Assembly (NCBI GenBank): GCA_024516035.1
Contig: CM044956.1
Coordinates: forward strand, 10,110,878-10,174,877
DNA from: Bactericera cockerelli
Lineage: Eukaryota > Arthropoda > Insecta > Hemiptera > Triozidae
Direction of reading: 5' to 3'
DNA: 64,000 bases
Shown piece after piece: positions 46,172 through 58,227 of the stretch (the first letter of the stretch is position 1; the number at the start of each line of letters is the position of its first letter). Below the pieces are notes generated by a model, which was not told the DNA's origin, searched no databases, and was given only the letters and a program-made list of their open reading frames with translations. The translations under genes and the position numbers were made by a program.

Positions 46172-47232
46172 AATATGTAATCTGAAATATAAGAGACAAA
46201 AGTAACAAAGAAAACACAATTGATTGAGTAGTTCCAATATCTTTTGATATAAGAAATGAATAATATAAGGGGTCAAATCATAACACAGAATTTTGATTCA
46301 ATCTCGGGACTCTGGACTTGTAAAATAAAATATCAAGTTGATAATTAAGTGCTTACCTTCTCCAAATGACCTTGGGGTTTATTTTTACTATTAAAATTCC
46401 TGAAATCATAATCCTGTGTTATAATTTGGCTTAAGATCATGCAAAATTCGAGGTTATATTTTAGTACCAATTAACACTATTGAAGTTGGTTTTGCACACA
46501 ATCATCACAATGAAAATTGTACAATGCCTCAGGGATCAAAACCTCCCTAGAGCTGAGTACAAATATGTAGCTCTAAAATGTAAGTTTGAACCTATGTCTT
46601 CGAGTAGTCAAATTAAAAAGTGGATCAAAATTTAATTGCAAGATTTGATTACTTTTAACTAGAAAGATCAAAATTTGCTATTATGTGACAACTTTTAGTC
46701 AGTAGATTACCATTTATGAGATTCCTAATCATATCTTTTTTCCAGGATATGTTCTCTATTATAACTGTAACACCACCACTGGTTGCGATTTTTACAAACA
46801 GCTTCTTGCATCAAAATCTTAGTTGGGTAGGTTAGGTAGCATTTTTTGTAGTTTCTAAATGATCTGTTTTTCAGTATCAAAATGACAACAATCTTGAAGT
46901 GGGTACTAAAATATTCTCTCAAAAACGAACATGCAGGGGAAGTTTCTCTTTAACTTGAAATTATGTTCATTCAATTCTCTGAATCATAGAAGGTAAGAAT
47001 GTGTTTAGAATTAGGAAGTAGATAGAACATGTAAGGGTTAGCAGGTTAGCTATTATGTGTAGCTGTGGGTGCCTGGTCCCAAGTGTTCCTTTCTAGACCT
47101 TATTAACAACCTAGAACACATTATCTAAAGGTGACTAGTAAATAGGTATTAAGTTAGTTTCCTTTTGAATTGGGACAGTAGTGTTTAATATTGTGTTTAA
47201 ATTTGACATAGCAATAGGAATAATAACAATAA
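45243..47232. other. no gene seen
   Basis: AT-rich, with an A run at 46141-46170. Confidence 0.4.
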
Positions 47233-47390
47233 TGTGTTTCATTGTGTTATTATATCACAATTTTAGTGGGTAGCACAGACTTACAGAACTTTTCCGTATC
47301 TTTAATATCCTAATTGCCTAGAATTTCGCCACTGGTTGCTGCTAACATTAAAGCAGCTACTCACTTTTCCTCACGAGGTATGAGTGAAAT
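47233..47390 (-). mobile_element. SINE body (family A)
   Basis: Close match to 39500-39660 (cacaattttagtgggtagc, aaagcagctactcac). Confidence 0.65.
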
Positions 47391-49125
47391 TTTTATACTG
47401 ATAATAATTTAACATTTAAAAACTCTTCTTGTACTTTTTATTACCAGTCACCACTAGTTGTATGAGAGAGAATTAAAAAAATAGAAACACAAAAAACAAT
47501 AAAATTTGTAAAAGAACAGTTGTATTTCCTACCTAAATCTAATTTACAATTCAGAGAATGATATGAACATGAAATACAAGCTCTACCAAGGAAACAAGAT
47601 TAGAAAAAATATACTTATATTATCTTTGTTATATTGTTACTTTTATTGAAAAACAGTTAGTGTTTTGTTAAAGACACTGACACAAAACAAGAACTCATTT
47701 ATTTATTTTTTAACTATGTTTATTTTTAATCCAAGAGGCCTGGAATAGCCAGGGTAAGGTGACCTTCACTGACAGCCTGAAGTAATGAGGTTCTGAATGA
47801 ATAAGGAGATAGAGAGCTAAGGGTAAGATATTATGTTACTTTGTTCCAGAGATTTAATTTTATTTTATTTACATCTTGGTAAATTTTTAATAATATGTAA
47901 TAGAATAGAAATTACCTAGTTTATACTGCCAAGGTGAGACTAAAAAGTATCATACTAACACTCATACAGTGAAAGGTGTGAAATATAGAGTGAATATAAA
48001 AAGAATTAGAAGATGAGACACTGTTGTAAGAAGGGGCTTGTAGGTCATGGGATCTAGGAGTTACTCTGGATACAATTGAGGAGCAGAAGTTGTATTGAGT
48101 AAAGATATAAGAAGGAGATTGTGTGAAGAGGATTTAAAATAGAAAGCAGAGATTTTCCTCCTTACTTCAACCCTGAGCAATCAAGCCCTGTTGAAATATG
48201 GAGTGATATGCTCCCAACAATTGGCATTGTACATGTACCACACAAATGCATTCTGGGCCCACTGTATTCTTGTAGATTGAACCTCAGTGAGCCCATTCAG
48301 CAGGGTGCTCAATACTCAAACAGGCGTAGTGCATAACACTTGACCAGGATTGATATTTTGATTAAAATTAGTTAAAGTATAACTGATAATTTCTTTTCAG
48401 GAATAATGGCTCATTTGACCTCAGAGCTAAGCAACTGACCCAATTGATATTTGTAGGAATATCTATGAATGTATGTTAGTTGTTTTATTGATATAGGCAA
48501 GAAGATAAAATTATATTTGTTAAAACATGATACCATTGTACATTTATTTATTTATTTACTCACATCTATTTTTGTTATAAATTAAAAAAGATGATATTGA
48601 GGAAAATAAAATTGTTAGGTAAACAAACTACCTACTTTTATACTTGGATGATTCAGAATTTCTGTTAGAAAAATATTACTTCAATTTAATTATAATTCCT
48701 GTAAATAAATGTGTTTAAAGTTTACTAAAAATGAAACTCCATGAAATTACATGAGAATCTAGCTTGAATTAGGTAACACAATTTATAGCACAAGATCACT
48801 TTTTTCACTTTACTTTATTAAACAGAGCACAGCACTATCAAATTAAATTTATTTTTTCACTTCACTATTGGTTAAAATTTGTTTCCTTGATAAGAGAGAC
48901 TCCCCTTAAATAATCTTACCTTGACAGCTAGACTCTGCATCTGAATTGGTTCTTCACTAAAAGATTATGGAACCTGGAACATGAAGATAAAGTACATTAA
49001 TTTAAGAAGTTGTTAAATTCATGAAATAGTTCTTGATTTCAATACAAAATCACTTCCAAGTTCAGGTTAGCTATAAACTTATGACTCACATGAAGTAGAA
49101 ATGAAACTTTACCAGTGACTGCAAC
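47391..49125. other. no gene seen
   Basis: AT-rich; no coding or repeat signature identified with confidence. Confidence 0.35.
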
Positions 49126-49417
49126 TTGTTTACATTTTTTTTTTTTTTTTTTTAAGTGGGGTTTAACGTCGCTTTCAACTGCCATGGTCATATCACGACG
49201 GGGGTTTTACCCTCCATTCGCAGGAAACTCACAAACCTGCTACTCACATTGACCTCACCCAGCCTGAGTGGGGCCGGGAAAAGCCAGCGTCACGAGAATT
49301 AGAATTTGAATGGTCACCCATCCAAGTCTTAACCTCGCTGGATGTCGCTTAACTTCGGTATTCTGAAGGGAACCGGTGTATTCAACATGCCATCGACGCT
49401 GGCTTTTGTTTACATTT
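49126..49417 (-). mobile_element. 5S rRNA-derived SINE, full length with TSD
   Basis: Full head and body in minus orientation with the A tail (T run) on the left. TTGTTTACATTT at 49126-49137 and 49406-49417. Confidence 0.9.
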
Positions 49418-50429
49418 CTTAAGCTCCTAAGAAGAGTAACTCCATTCTATAATTCTAAACCCATATTATGGCTAGTAAGCATATTTTCCTTTTAAAATGA
49501 CATTTCAAGTTCTACTGGTTTGATTTACCAGGTGCAAATCTTTTACCAGAGGTTCAAACCAATGGATTATTATTGCTGACTGAGCTTTCCTCTAGAGCTC
49601 TACTTGTTCAGGATCTATAAACAAGGGTTTCATAATCCTCATTTAGATGAGCCTATGGTTAAATTGGCTCTTAAAAATCTATTCCTAGTCACTCCTAACC
49701 TAACATGTTACATATTAAAGAATGGCTTTCTGCTGAAAATGCCCAAAAACCAATCAAAAGTAGGGGGGAAATGCTTACCTTTTAGCACTGATGTCACTGG
49801 GTTACAACTCCACAGCTAGATCATTAGAAGGTATCCAAATGTTGGTGGGTATAATCCAAGGCACGAAATCACTTTCCCGTACGAAAACTATAAAATTCGA
49901 ACCTTTAATTCACTATCAGAAAGAAAATTGGGCAATATAAAAACAAATTTACAATTTAAAATAAAATTCTTTGGCGGTTGACATTTTTATTTTCTCTGTG
50001 TCCATCATCGAGGTTTTCTGTGTTATTTACTTATTTAGTTCGAACTTTGGACACTAGGTGAAGTTTTAGCGCTAATGGGAGGCGTTCATGAGGTTTTTGC
50101 AGGTTGGGGTGGGATTGCTCCATAGACTCGTTGGCTATTAAATGACAATTTTCTAATTTTACAGGTGATAAATTGAATAAAATCCTAATAAAAATTTCGT
50201 TCAAGATTAGACGAAATTAGCCAAGTTTAAAAATATTCAAAGAATTTTTGGAATATCAAATAAGTAGCTCACTCTAGTGCAATTTTTTTGTAGCTGTGAA
50301 CAAGGAGTATAATAGAAGTAGACGAGATTTGTGTTTCGAGTCCCAAGTTCTTTTTTTTTCAACAATTTTTATAAAAATGTTTATTATACAACAAAGGTTT
50401 ATAACATGTCCCAAGTTCAGGATAAATTA
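49418..50429. other. no gene seen
   Basis: A short repeat (gtttattatacaacaaagg) near 50380 also occurs near 43070. No coding signature; the frame at 49604 is unsupported. Confidence 0.35.
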
Positions 50430-50560
50430 AAGTGAATTTAAGTAATTTTGACATCACGAAAGTGATTAACACAAATATGATAACTTTTAATTAAAACAAA
50501 AAACCGACCTCAGTAGCGTGATAGATAGACGGCGAATTTGTAACACAAATACGATACGTA
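50430..50560 (+). mobile_element. SINE (family T) body and separate head, decayed
   Basis: Body gacatcacgaaagtgattaa at 50450 and a second head ccgacctcagtagcgtgat at 50506. Confidence 0.55.
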
Positions 50561-51618
50561 CCTTACTAAGAATTTGGTTACATAAGTAAAAATGGATAAA
50601 TGTTGCCGTCTGTGATCTCTGTAACAGCATGACTTCAAGAGGACACCTCTTACCCTCGCATTATTATCAAAGTTTAGATCAAGGATCAAAGCAAAATGAA
50701 TATGTAGAGGTACTGTTTCCCCACTCTCCCACTCCTGTTAGATGGGTACGAAGTGATAGGCGTCGCGTCGGTCTAGGGCTCTAGGGGGAAACAGTGAGGT
50801 AGACTTTACTTGTTTATTCTAGATAGTTAATCAGTATATTTTATGCATCATAAATTTTTTCCCAGGACTTTTAAGTAGGTACTTCAAAATTTTGGCTAGG
50901 TTATTTACCATGACAAACATATAATAATACTCCTCAGAAAATAATAGTAATGAAAAGACAAGATATAATGATATATTATAATGATACAATGATATATTAC
51001 AAGATAATATAATGATAAGATATAATGATAACGGTACCTACTAGAGTTTTTCTGGTTCACCCTGTAAAAAACCAAACAAGCACAACTGCTTCACTTTGAC
51101 TTCCTCCTTCATTTTAGCTTCCCTGGTTAAGGTCCTGGAAAAGTCTCACCGCCAAAATTTAAAATGTTGCGTTGGCTTTCAAAAAGGTTATAAAAAAACT
51201 GAAAGTGGTTTCCTATTTCCTAAAGACACAATTTTGAGTTTTGAATGAAAGTTACCCTACTCTGCGGTTTTTGAACCTATAAATTCAAGAATGGGTTTGG
51301 CATAGTTGTCTGAACTACATCTACTCTTGCTAGATACTATACAATGGCAACAATCAGCACTCTGGATGTCTTTTTTGTGAGCATACCTAATTTGTTTTTA
51401 TTCTGTTGGTTAATAAAATTATCACCAATCATTATTAGTGCCATGTCTAACTACATACTTCAAGTTATCTATAAAGCTAAGAAACAATCAATTATCTAGT
51501 ATAAAATACCTGATAACTAAGGGAGATCACCAAGAAGTGAAAAAATGTTGAAAGAAGAAGAAAATGCATACCTAACCATCATATTTCAAACCCAGACATG
51601 AGCTTTTGTGGTTTTGTT
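50561..51618. other. no gene seen
   Basis: Contains a degenerate (ATAATG)-type simple repeat at 50940-51035. Confidence 0.35.
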
Positions 51619-51745
51619 ATTTTTTTAAGAGAGGGAATTCATTATCTTACTTTCAATTGCTATGGCCATGGGAATGATTTTTCTGGGTACTCTTACCAAT
51701 GTTAACCACATTAAACTTACCAAGCCTGAGTAAGGTGGGAATACT
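51619..51745 (-). mobile_element. old, decayed 5S-SINE body
   Basis: Aligns with the SINE body (tttcaattgctatggccatg against tttcaactgccatggtcat, then aagcctgagtaaggtgggaa) but is heavily mutated and has no head. Confidence 0.6.
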
Positions 51746-51929
51746 AGTTAAACCTTGATGTATACAAAATGGTATCACTAGTCACTGAATTTTTCTTAAT
51801 TTATTGTGTTTTATTGCTAACTAGAAAACATGATTTCACTGCTGATTGGTTTGATTTGTTTATACCTTATTGGTCCCATACATACAACATGCTATTTACT
51901 TGAAAAAGTTCCACAAGTTCATCCATGCA

Positions 51930-52135
51930 CTGTAGACAAGTGGTTAATGCACTAGTCAGGTAGTGTAGGGATATATTGGTTCAAATCACACCCAGTGCAT
52001 GAATTTTTCCTCATTAATTTGAGTTTGTGACCACATAATAACAAAACTCTGAGGGTTAGGTGGTAGAAAATGATTTGAGCATTAACCTTGCCTGGTGGTT
52101 ACCTTCCACTAGAGAGTAGTATTATTGTTATTATA
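51930..52135 (+). mobile_element. tRNA-headed SINE (family N)
   Basis: tRNA-like head (gtagacaagtggttaatgc, B-box-like ggttcaaatcac), then a body ending in an ATT run. The body recurs at 60855-60990 and, decayed, at 13195-13275. Confidence 0.65.
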
Positions 52136-52466
52136 ACATGAACATTTATTTTTATTTTTACAATTGACACATTAGAAGGGACAGTTCAGTCCTATTCATT
52201 CATTTTGAATTCATATGTCCTACACATGTAGGTGATATAATTATTAATTAGGTGTTGAGGAAACTTCTGACTAGCTGACAAGTTTGTAATTTTTTTTTAC
52301 ATATATTTACACTGATATATCCTTTGGGAGGATATATCAGCAATAACTGATGTGTATTTATATTAAACTATATAATGAGTGTTGGCATATGAACAGTGTT
52401 GTTATACATGTCCATGGCGCAGACTATAGGGGATTTGAACATATAATATGTTTCCTTTCTGTTTGG

Positions 52467-52498
<32 letters not shown>

Positions 52499-52520
52499 TG
52501 ATTTTGATCTACCCTAAGCC

Positions 52521-52895
52521 CTAAGTAATATGATGGATTTCTGAATGAGGACACTTCTTGAATGATAGACATTGATCATTTTGAGATAATTCAAGAAGTT
52601 CTTGGTTACTACTCCTTTGGTGGACATGAATACAGGGCTGATTGTAACAGCTTTCAATTTCCATATTTTTAAGATTTTCAGTTTTCATCTCTTGGTATTT
52701 TGAAATTTTCTCATTTTCAGTTTTATTAATGTTGTGACTGAGTGGTACTGCAATGATTTTACCTGGTTTTGAAATCTTTTTAATAATGATAATTTCTGGT
52801 CTATTGCATGTCTGTTCAGATAGGTTGATCCCAGTAAAGGGAAGTCTACATGGGTAGTATTGTGTCACTTCTCGCCCATCAGAGGGGAGGCACAC
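52521..52895 (-). CDS. doubtful 124-codon frame
   Basis: A hydrophilic, Lys/Asn/Ser-rich frame; its first third (from about 52825 on) lies in repeat sequence shared with 58735-58848. The rest (KKISKPGKIIAVPL...) has no recognised domain. A phase-1 acceptor like those of the array exons gives no open frame here. Probably chance. Confidence 0.15.
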   Translation of the reverse strand: MCLPSDGREVTQYYPCRLPFTGINLSEQTCNRPEIIIIKKISKPGKIIAVPLSHNINKTENEKISKYQEMKTENLKNMEIESCYNQPCIHVHQRSSNQELLELSQNDQCLSFKKCPHSEIHHIT

Positions 52896-52972
52896 TATGG
52901 GATGGGCAGGCTACAACATAGACAACAAGAGTCTACAGTAGCTCCTGTTTCATGACTACAAAATAAATAAGG
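52825..52972 (+). mobile_element. SINE body (family M)
   Basis: gtattgtgtcacttctcgcc... and tttcatgactacaaaa match the body of the SINE at 58588-58848. Confidence 0.55.
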
Positions 52973-53201
52973 CTGTGAAACACTCATCTTTTAATTATTT
53001 TTTTCACTACACTGAACTTAAATGTTTAAACTGAACAAAAAAAATCAAGTATTTACAACTCTATGTTGGTAGTAAGGCTAGAATTAATACATGTTTTTGT
53101 AATACCTCTGTGGTGCTAAGTATTGATTTGCATATTGTCTTAGATGGGAAAAACCTATAAGTCATGACTTAAAGTGTTGATTTTGTCTATTAATATCACC
53201 C

Positions 53202-53236
<35 letters not shown>

Positions 53237-53310
53237 CTGGTCCAGGCGGTTATAAAAAATTGATGACTTTTTTGTGAACAGCCACCTGATATAAATTTTA
53301 TTATTTTCAG

Positions 53311-53459
53311 AATGAAGAAGACTTGCCATATGAAGAAGAAATTTTACGTAATCCTTTCTCTGTTAAACACTGGCTCAGATACATAGAACATAAGAAAAAT
53401 GCTCCAAAAGCCATAATCAATACCATTTATGAGAGATCATTGAAAGAGTTACCTGGGAG
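53311..53459 (+). CDS. XAB2: SYF1/XAB2 exon a (HAT-repeat splicing factor)
   Basis: Acceptor attattttcag and donor GGGAG|GTAAGA. Begins NEEDLPYEEEILRNPF and continues SVKHWLRYIEHKKNAP, matching the start of the first HAT repeats of SYF1/XAB2 (Drosophila fandango), a scaffold of the Prp19-associated part of the active spliceosome, also tied to transcription-coupled repair in mammals. It lacks only a short N-terminal piece with the start codon, presumably in an upstream exon I did not find. Ends with two nucleotides of a split Ser codon. Confidence 0.9.
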
Positions 53460-54033
53460 GTAAGACTAACGTATACTAGATAAATAGAGAATGAAAGTAA
53501 TATAATGCCATTGACTAAATTGTTAGATGGTACAAAATTTAGTTCTAAAATGTGTTTTAAATTATTTACAGCCTTAAACCATTTTTTTTTTTTTTACATT
53601 ATAGGTTTATTTCAATTTTGTTGTAGTTGATATCTTGAATTTTTTTGAACCAGCCTACTTGGATTGAATTTTCATTATTTATCATAGCTTTGGGTTGTGA
53701 CATATGTGACATGACAAGTGTAATGTTCTTCTAGTTGAATACACATAATTTGATATCCAATATTTCACTAAAAGAAGTGATTATATTTTTTTATCAATTT
53801 TTTTTTTCAATCAAAATATTTGTTGTCTGTGGGGTTTGACTGAGGACCTCTAAGATAACAGGCAAACACTGTACCATTGAGCTTTATATCCATGGTTCTT
53901 CTCAGTTAGTTAGTGTTAAAAGAAATAGTTCATTAGGTTTTCCATATTATTCGTGTTAAAAGAAATAGTTCATTAGGTTTTCCATATTATTCATGTTTGT
54001 TCAGAACTTTACTGATTGATTTATTGATTTCAG
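53460..54033 (+). other. SYF1 intron with 40-bp tandem duplication
   Basis: A perfect or near-perfect 40-bp unit (gtgttaaaagaaatagttca...) is repeated at 53913-53952 and 53953-53992, some 40 nt before the next acceptor. Confidence 0.8.
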
Positions 54034-54157
54034 CTACAAACTATGGTACAACTATCTAAAATTACGGAGAAAACAAGTCAAAGGCAAAGTGATTACTGAT
54101 CCAAGTTATGAGGATGTCAATAACACTTTTGAGAGGAGTCTGGTGTTCATGCACAAG
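54034..54157 (+). CDS. XAB2: SYF1/XAB2 exon b
   Basis: Acceptor ttgatttcag, donor CACAAG|GTACCT. Encodes YKLWYNYLKLRRKQV...TDPSYEDVNNTFERSLVFMHK, the W-x2-Y-L and E-R signatures of HAT repeats, continuing directly from exon a. Completes the split Ser codon with its first nucleotide and ends on a codon boundary. Confidence 0.92.
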
Positions 54158-54910
54158 GTACCTGATAAAAGTACAATTAAAGATGCAAAGTTAATACAAG
54201 AAATAGATAATTTTTTTAGTGATTCTTAATTCTGTCCTTTTAATTTCTATAAAAGAGACTAGAAAATCTATGTAGACTCAAATTCCATTACAAAATGTCT
54301 ATTTGTTTCACCTCAGGTCCAAGAACCAAATTATAAATATCATTACTACAAGTTAAGGGACGACTGTTCTTTAAGTTTTTTATCTATACATATTTTAGTT
54401 TATATCCTCAATTTAGAAATTTTTATACCACATGATGCACCTGACAACACCTCCGATTTTTTATTTGAATAAATAAGGGTCAGGCAGAGAAGTTGGGTGA
54501 AAGTTGAAGAACCATCATATTTGTGTTAATTGAAATTGGCTGCATGACTAACTGATAAATGTAAGAGAGAAAAAAAATAAAGAGTTTGTTATTTGTGTTA
54601 TTATGTCACAATTTTTATTTATTCATAATACAATTTACGGCAACACAATATTAATATTACAATCTGCCATTAACATGGTGGTTATCATGCAAAATAACAT
54701 GATCACCATCATGTTTACAAACTTAAAGTTAATAAGTAAAATTAGAATTAAAATTCATTCAACATCATATAAAAGAAAGGTAAATGACTATAAAAGTATT
54801 CTTTAAGAGAAATGTATAACTCAGATAATAAGAAAAATATTTATTTATGTTAGGGTAGAATCAACATATTTTTTTTAATGTGCTCTCAACAATTTCTTCT
54901 TTGTTCTCAG
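54158..54910 (+). other. SYF1 intron
   Basis: AT-rich; fragment of the gttattatgtcacaattttt repeat near 54597. Small frame at 54603 unsupported. Confidence 0.5.
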
Positions 54911-55108
54911 ATGCCTCGTATCTGGCTAGACTACGGCAGGTTTCTAATGGACCAGCACAAGATCACCCAGACCCGCCATGTGTTTGACCGTGCCCTGCGG
55001 GCCCTGCCCATCACTCAGCACCATCGCGTCTGGCCTCTCTACCTCAGCTTCGTCAAGAATCACTCTGTGCCCGAGACCGCCGTTCGTGTCTTCCGACGCT
55101 ACCTGAAA
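54911..55108 (+). CDS. XAB2: SYF1/XAB2 exon c
   Basis: Acceptor ttgttctcag, donor CTGAAA|GTGAGT. Encodes MPRIWLDYGRFLMDQ, then TRHVFDRALRALPITQHH and VWPLYLSFVK...VFRRYLK, the best-conserved block of the family, with several HAT repeats. 66 complete codons in phase 0. GC-rich against its introns. The open frame runs a few codons into both introns. Confidence 0.95.
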
Positions 55109-55990
55109 GTGAGTTGATGAAATATGTGAACTGCCTCTCAGTTTATTCTATATTTCTTGTTTACATTTGTTCATTTTTTCAAACACTTATTATTATTTTT
55201 TTTTACTTTACAGATAATACATTTCTGCCATTTGCAATCCACAGGGCAAATGGCAGAAATTTGTATTTTTAAACATTAGTAATGTAAACAATCTAGCGCA
55301 TGGTTCCGTTATCTGTGGATTGTATCCAACCCAATGCTTGAATTCTTCTCTTATTTGTTACTTTAATTTTTTTTAGACTCAAGTGCAAAGAAGTATTACA
55401 AAAATGTCTTTTATTCCACCTTAAGTGTGTACACTCGGAGTTATACATATATTCGTTTTTTTTTTTTTTTTTATCAATTCTTATCTAATTATTGCGTTTT
55501 TATTTATATGTAATATACTTTGATAGTGTTCGCATACTAAAAAATAAGAATCTGAAGCGTTAGAGAGTAGAAAATGATCTGAGGTAGGTGTAAAAATTCC
55601 AGACAGGCGACTAAGAGAAAATCTGCTCATTTTCTTCTCTCTTCAGAAACAAAAGAAAAGTTTTGTACTTGTAGAAATCTCCTATCATTTGTTCAATAGA
55701 GCAATACAATATCACCAATTCACCAACCACCGACTTAACAGTTCTACCCTAACATCAATCATTGTTATGATGAGCCAGAAGGCAAAACTAAATGGATGGA
55801 ATTGTTTCCAGAGTGGCAGAGAATGCCTAATTCATTAACTTCGCCCCGGATTACAAAACAATTGTAATTAAAAATAATATTGATCTTTATTTTATTTTTT
55901 TGTACATACTTCTAAGTTTTTTTTTTAAAATTTATTGTTATTAAAATTTGTTGATGATTGTTTTGTAAAAAAAAAAATAATAATAATAAT

Positions 55991-56186
55991 ATCGCCTTAT
56001 TTATACTGCCCGATTAAGACTATTAAAGTCTCATTATTCCAGCAGTAAGCCCAAGACATATTATTATGCGGTAAAAATCCCAAATGGGAGGATAACTTGT
56101 CATGTCCCGGCTGGGTTTCGAACCCACGACCTCTGGAACCTGTGGATTCACAGAGTGCCGCCTTTACCACTGAGCTACCGGGACAG
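55991..56186 (-). mobile_element. tRNA-headed SINE (family G)
   Basis: Head on the right (cccggtagctcagtggtaaa on the minus strand, B box ggttcgaaaccc), ATT-rich tail on the left. Very close to 33970-34172. Confidence 0.87.
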
Positions 56187-56196
56187 ACGTGTAACT

Positions 56197-56342
56197 AAAA
56201 TAAAGTGTAACTAAATAAAAAAATTCCCCCGGCTGGGTTTCGAACCCACGACCTCTGGAATCTTTGGATTCACAGAGTGCCGCCTTTACCACTGAGCTAC
56301 CGGGACAAAAATAAAGTGTAACTAAATAAAAATTTCCCCCAG
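56197..56342 (-). repeat. SINE head framed by a duplicated acceptor flank
   Basis: A head-only family-G copy (56228-56306) sits between two near-identical 30-bp blocks (aataaagtgtaactaaataa... ttccccc) at about 56200-56230 and 56311-56340. The second block is the polypyrimidine tract of the next SYF1 acceptor. Confidence 0.8.
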
Positions 56343-56527
56343 TTGTTTCCCGAGGACGCGGAGGACTACATAGAGTTCCTGTCCTCCATAGAGCGTCTAG
56401 ACGAGGCTGCTGTGAAGCTCGCCTACATTGTGAACAAGGAGAACTTTGTGTCGAAACACGGCAAGTCCAACCACCAGCTGTGGAACGAGCTCTGCGAAAT
56501 GATATCGCAGAACCCAGACAAAATCCG
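56343..56527 (+). CDS. XAB2: SYF1/XAB2 exon d
   Basis: Acceptor aatttcccccag, donor ATCCG|GTAAGT. Encodes LFPEDAEDYIEFLSSIERLD, then AAVKLAYIVN, FVSKHGKSNHQLWNELCEMI and SQNPDKI, matching XAB2 without gaps. Ends with two nucleotides of a split Arg codon. The acceptor's pyrimidine tract is one of the duplicated blocks described at 56197-56342. Confidence 0.94.
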
Positions 56528-57319
56528 GTAAGTCCCTTGGTTTTTACTTGTTTGAATCTCACTTGAACCCAGAGCTCGCAGGTTCAAAACCCCTGCATGC
56601 CAAGTTATTCTCCCGTTTGTGATTTTGACGACATAATAATATATTATTATTATTGTTGTTTGATCATCACTTTATATCAAAGGTTCAGTACATCATAAAC
56701 ATGATTATGGGAAACAAGTTTAACATAATATGCATAGATATAAAAACAGTTACAATCGGTTACAGTACAATGGAATGATATTATTATTATTATGGGGTTC
56801 GATGGAAGAGAAAGCCACAGGCTTTAACCTGTGTTCTTTATTTTTTGTGTCCTATATTGCAGAATGTATCATGTAGTTTATCAATAAATAAAGTGTTAAA
56901 TAATAATAATAATAATATATGTCTTCGGCTTACTGCTGGAATAATGAAACTCGTTAGTCCTAATTGGGCAATACAAAGAGAGGGCCCAAAGCTAGGAAAG
57001 CCTAGTTTAGTGGTTGGAAATACGACATCACAATGTACATAATACTAATTAGTATTACAGTAACATAAAATTAATCCCGTGACTTTGTGAAGAAATTTGA
57101 GTTAGAACAGGGTACAAATTATGCGAGTTAATATCTCAGAACCTAGATCAGTACCTGTTGAAGAAGATACGGTACAAACCAGAGATTTTACTGATACGAT
57201 GAGATCTAAGTAATTTAAAAAGTAACGAACGAGGAAAAATCCATTGGTCGGAATTCGGCCCGCGGTACCACACCCAATGCTTCTTTGTAATAAATATCAT
57301 TTTGTCCCTTTTCTTCTAG
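56528..57319 (+). other. SYF1 intron
   Basis: Contains a SINE-head-like patch (gcaggttcaaaacccctgc, near 56578) and LINE-tail-like ATT arrays (56640, 56785, 56895). Confidence 0.5.
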
Positions 57320-57434
57320 GTCCCTCAATGTAGACGCTATTATCCGAGGTGGTCTGAGGAGGTACACTGATCAGTTGGGCCACTTATGGAACTCGCTGGC
57401 TGACTATTACATTCGGAGTGGTCTTTTTGAGAGG
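57320..57434 (+). CDS. XAB2: SYF1/XAB2 exon e
   Basis: Acceptor tttcttctag, donor GAGAGG|GTGAGC. Encodes SLNVDAIIRGGLRRYTDQLG, then HLWNSLADYYIRSGLFER, nearly invariant in the family. Its first G completes the Arg codon of exon d. Confidence 0.95.
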
Positions 57435-57476
57435 GTGAGCTGAGCATATCACACACTGAATAGTATTATAGGTATA

Positions 57477-57611
57477 CAGTCGAACCCGGGTATAAGAGAA
57501 ACCTTGATATAAGACCTCAATTTCCAGCTCAAATTAACTCTTAATAAGATTAACCTGGATATAAGAGAGAAAATCCGGTCCCTTGAGTTCTCTTATATCC
57601 AGGTTCCACTG
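57477..57611. mobile_element. pogo-like MITE, TA-flanked
   Basis: Starts cagtcgaacccgggtataag and ends ctcttatatccaggttccac + tg; TA on both sides. Related to 37099-37254. Confidence 0.82.
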
Positions 57612-57754
57612 TATTATTTTCTAGTTGATTTCTATTTTCTATGAATATAATGGTCCTGGACACTATAAAAGTTATGAACAATCATAGGTATCTTTTTCTT
57701 CTATTTCTGATATACTTAAAAGTTAACGTATGATTTTTTGTGTGTTGAAGAATG

Positions 57755-57930
57755 ATTCTCCTCACAAGTTTTGTGGGTAGCACAGCATTACTAAGAGCCT
57801 CCTATACTTTTATAAATCCAGAACATCCTTTTCTTTATACGCTAGTAGTTCAGCCACTGGTCGTTGCCCATATTTAGTGAACTATTTTTTTATGACCTTC
57901 CTCACCTCCCGAACATCCAAAACACAGAGT
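57755..57930 (-). mobile_element. SINE (family A), partial
   Basis: Shares gtgggtagc, actaagagcctcct and gccactggtcgtt with 8005-8160; the head is lost. Confidence 0.65.
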
Positions 57931-57969
57931 ATATTTTGAAACGTCCTGCGAAGATGTTTCAAATTCGAA

Positions 57970-58110
57970 CCGTCGCGTCATGATGCTGGTGGCTATTCCC
58001 GGCCCCCCTGAGGCTGGGTGAGGTTAATTTGAGTTGCTGGTTTGTGAGTTTCTAGCGAATGAAAGGTAAACCCCCGGCGTGATATGACCATACAGTTGAA
58101 ATTTACGTAG
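57970..58110 (+). mobile_element. 5S-SINE body, diverged
   Basis: cccggcccccctgaggctgg, gagtttctagcgaatgaaag and cgtgatatgaccata match the SINE body; the 5S head is absent. Confidence 0.75.
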
Positions 58111-58120
58111 TTTCTTTTTT

Positions 58121-58227
58121 CTCTCAGCAGGGATTCGAACGTCCTCTCTTCTATTCCATTATTTTCCATTCTCTCAGCAGGGATTCGAACGTCCTCTCTT
58201 CTATTTTGTTATTTTCCATTCTCTCAG
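58121..58227 (+). repeat. 50-bp duplication of a splice-acceptor segment
   Basis: ctctcagcagggattcgaac... starts at 58121 and 58171; the next ctctcag at 58221 is the real acceptor of exon f. Period 50 bp. Confidence 0.9.

Larger units (their letters stand above)
55109..56342 (+). other. SYF1 intron with hairpin and two SINE copies
   Basis: A short inverted repeat (atttctgccatttg and its complement, 55222-55262), a family-G SINE (55991-56186) and a second head (56228-56306). Bases 55882-55985 match the left end of the window. Confidence 0.7.
57435..58227 (+). other. SYF1 intron with MITE, SINE bodies and acceptor repeats
   Basis: Pogo-like MITE, family-A SINE, 5S-SINE body and a 50-bp duplication, each listed separately. 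Confidence 0.7.

Noticed and set aside
52521..52895. Common (linker) exon of the zinc-finger gene
   Set aside because: No BTB or known linker features, part of it is SINE sequence, and splice phases do not fit.
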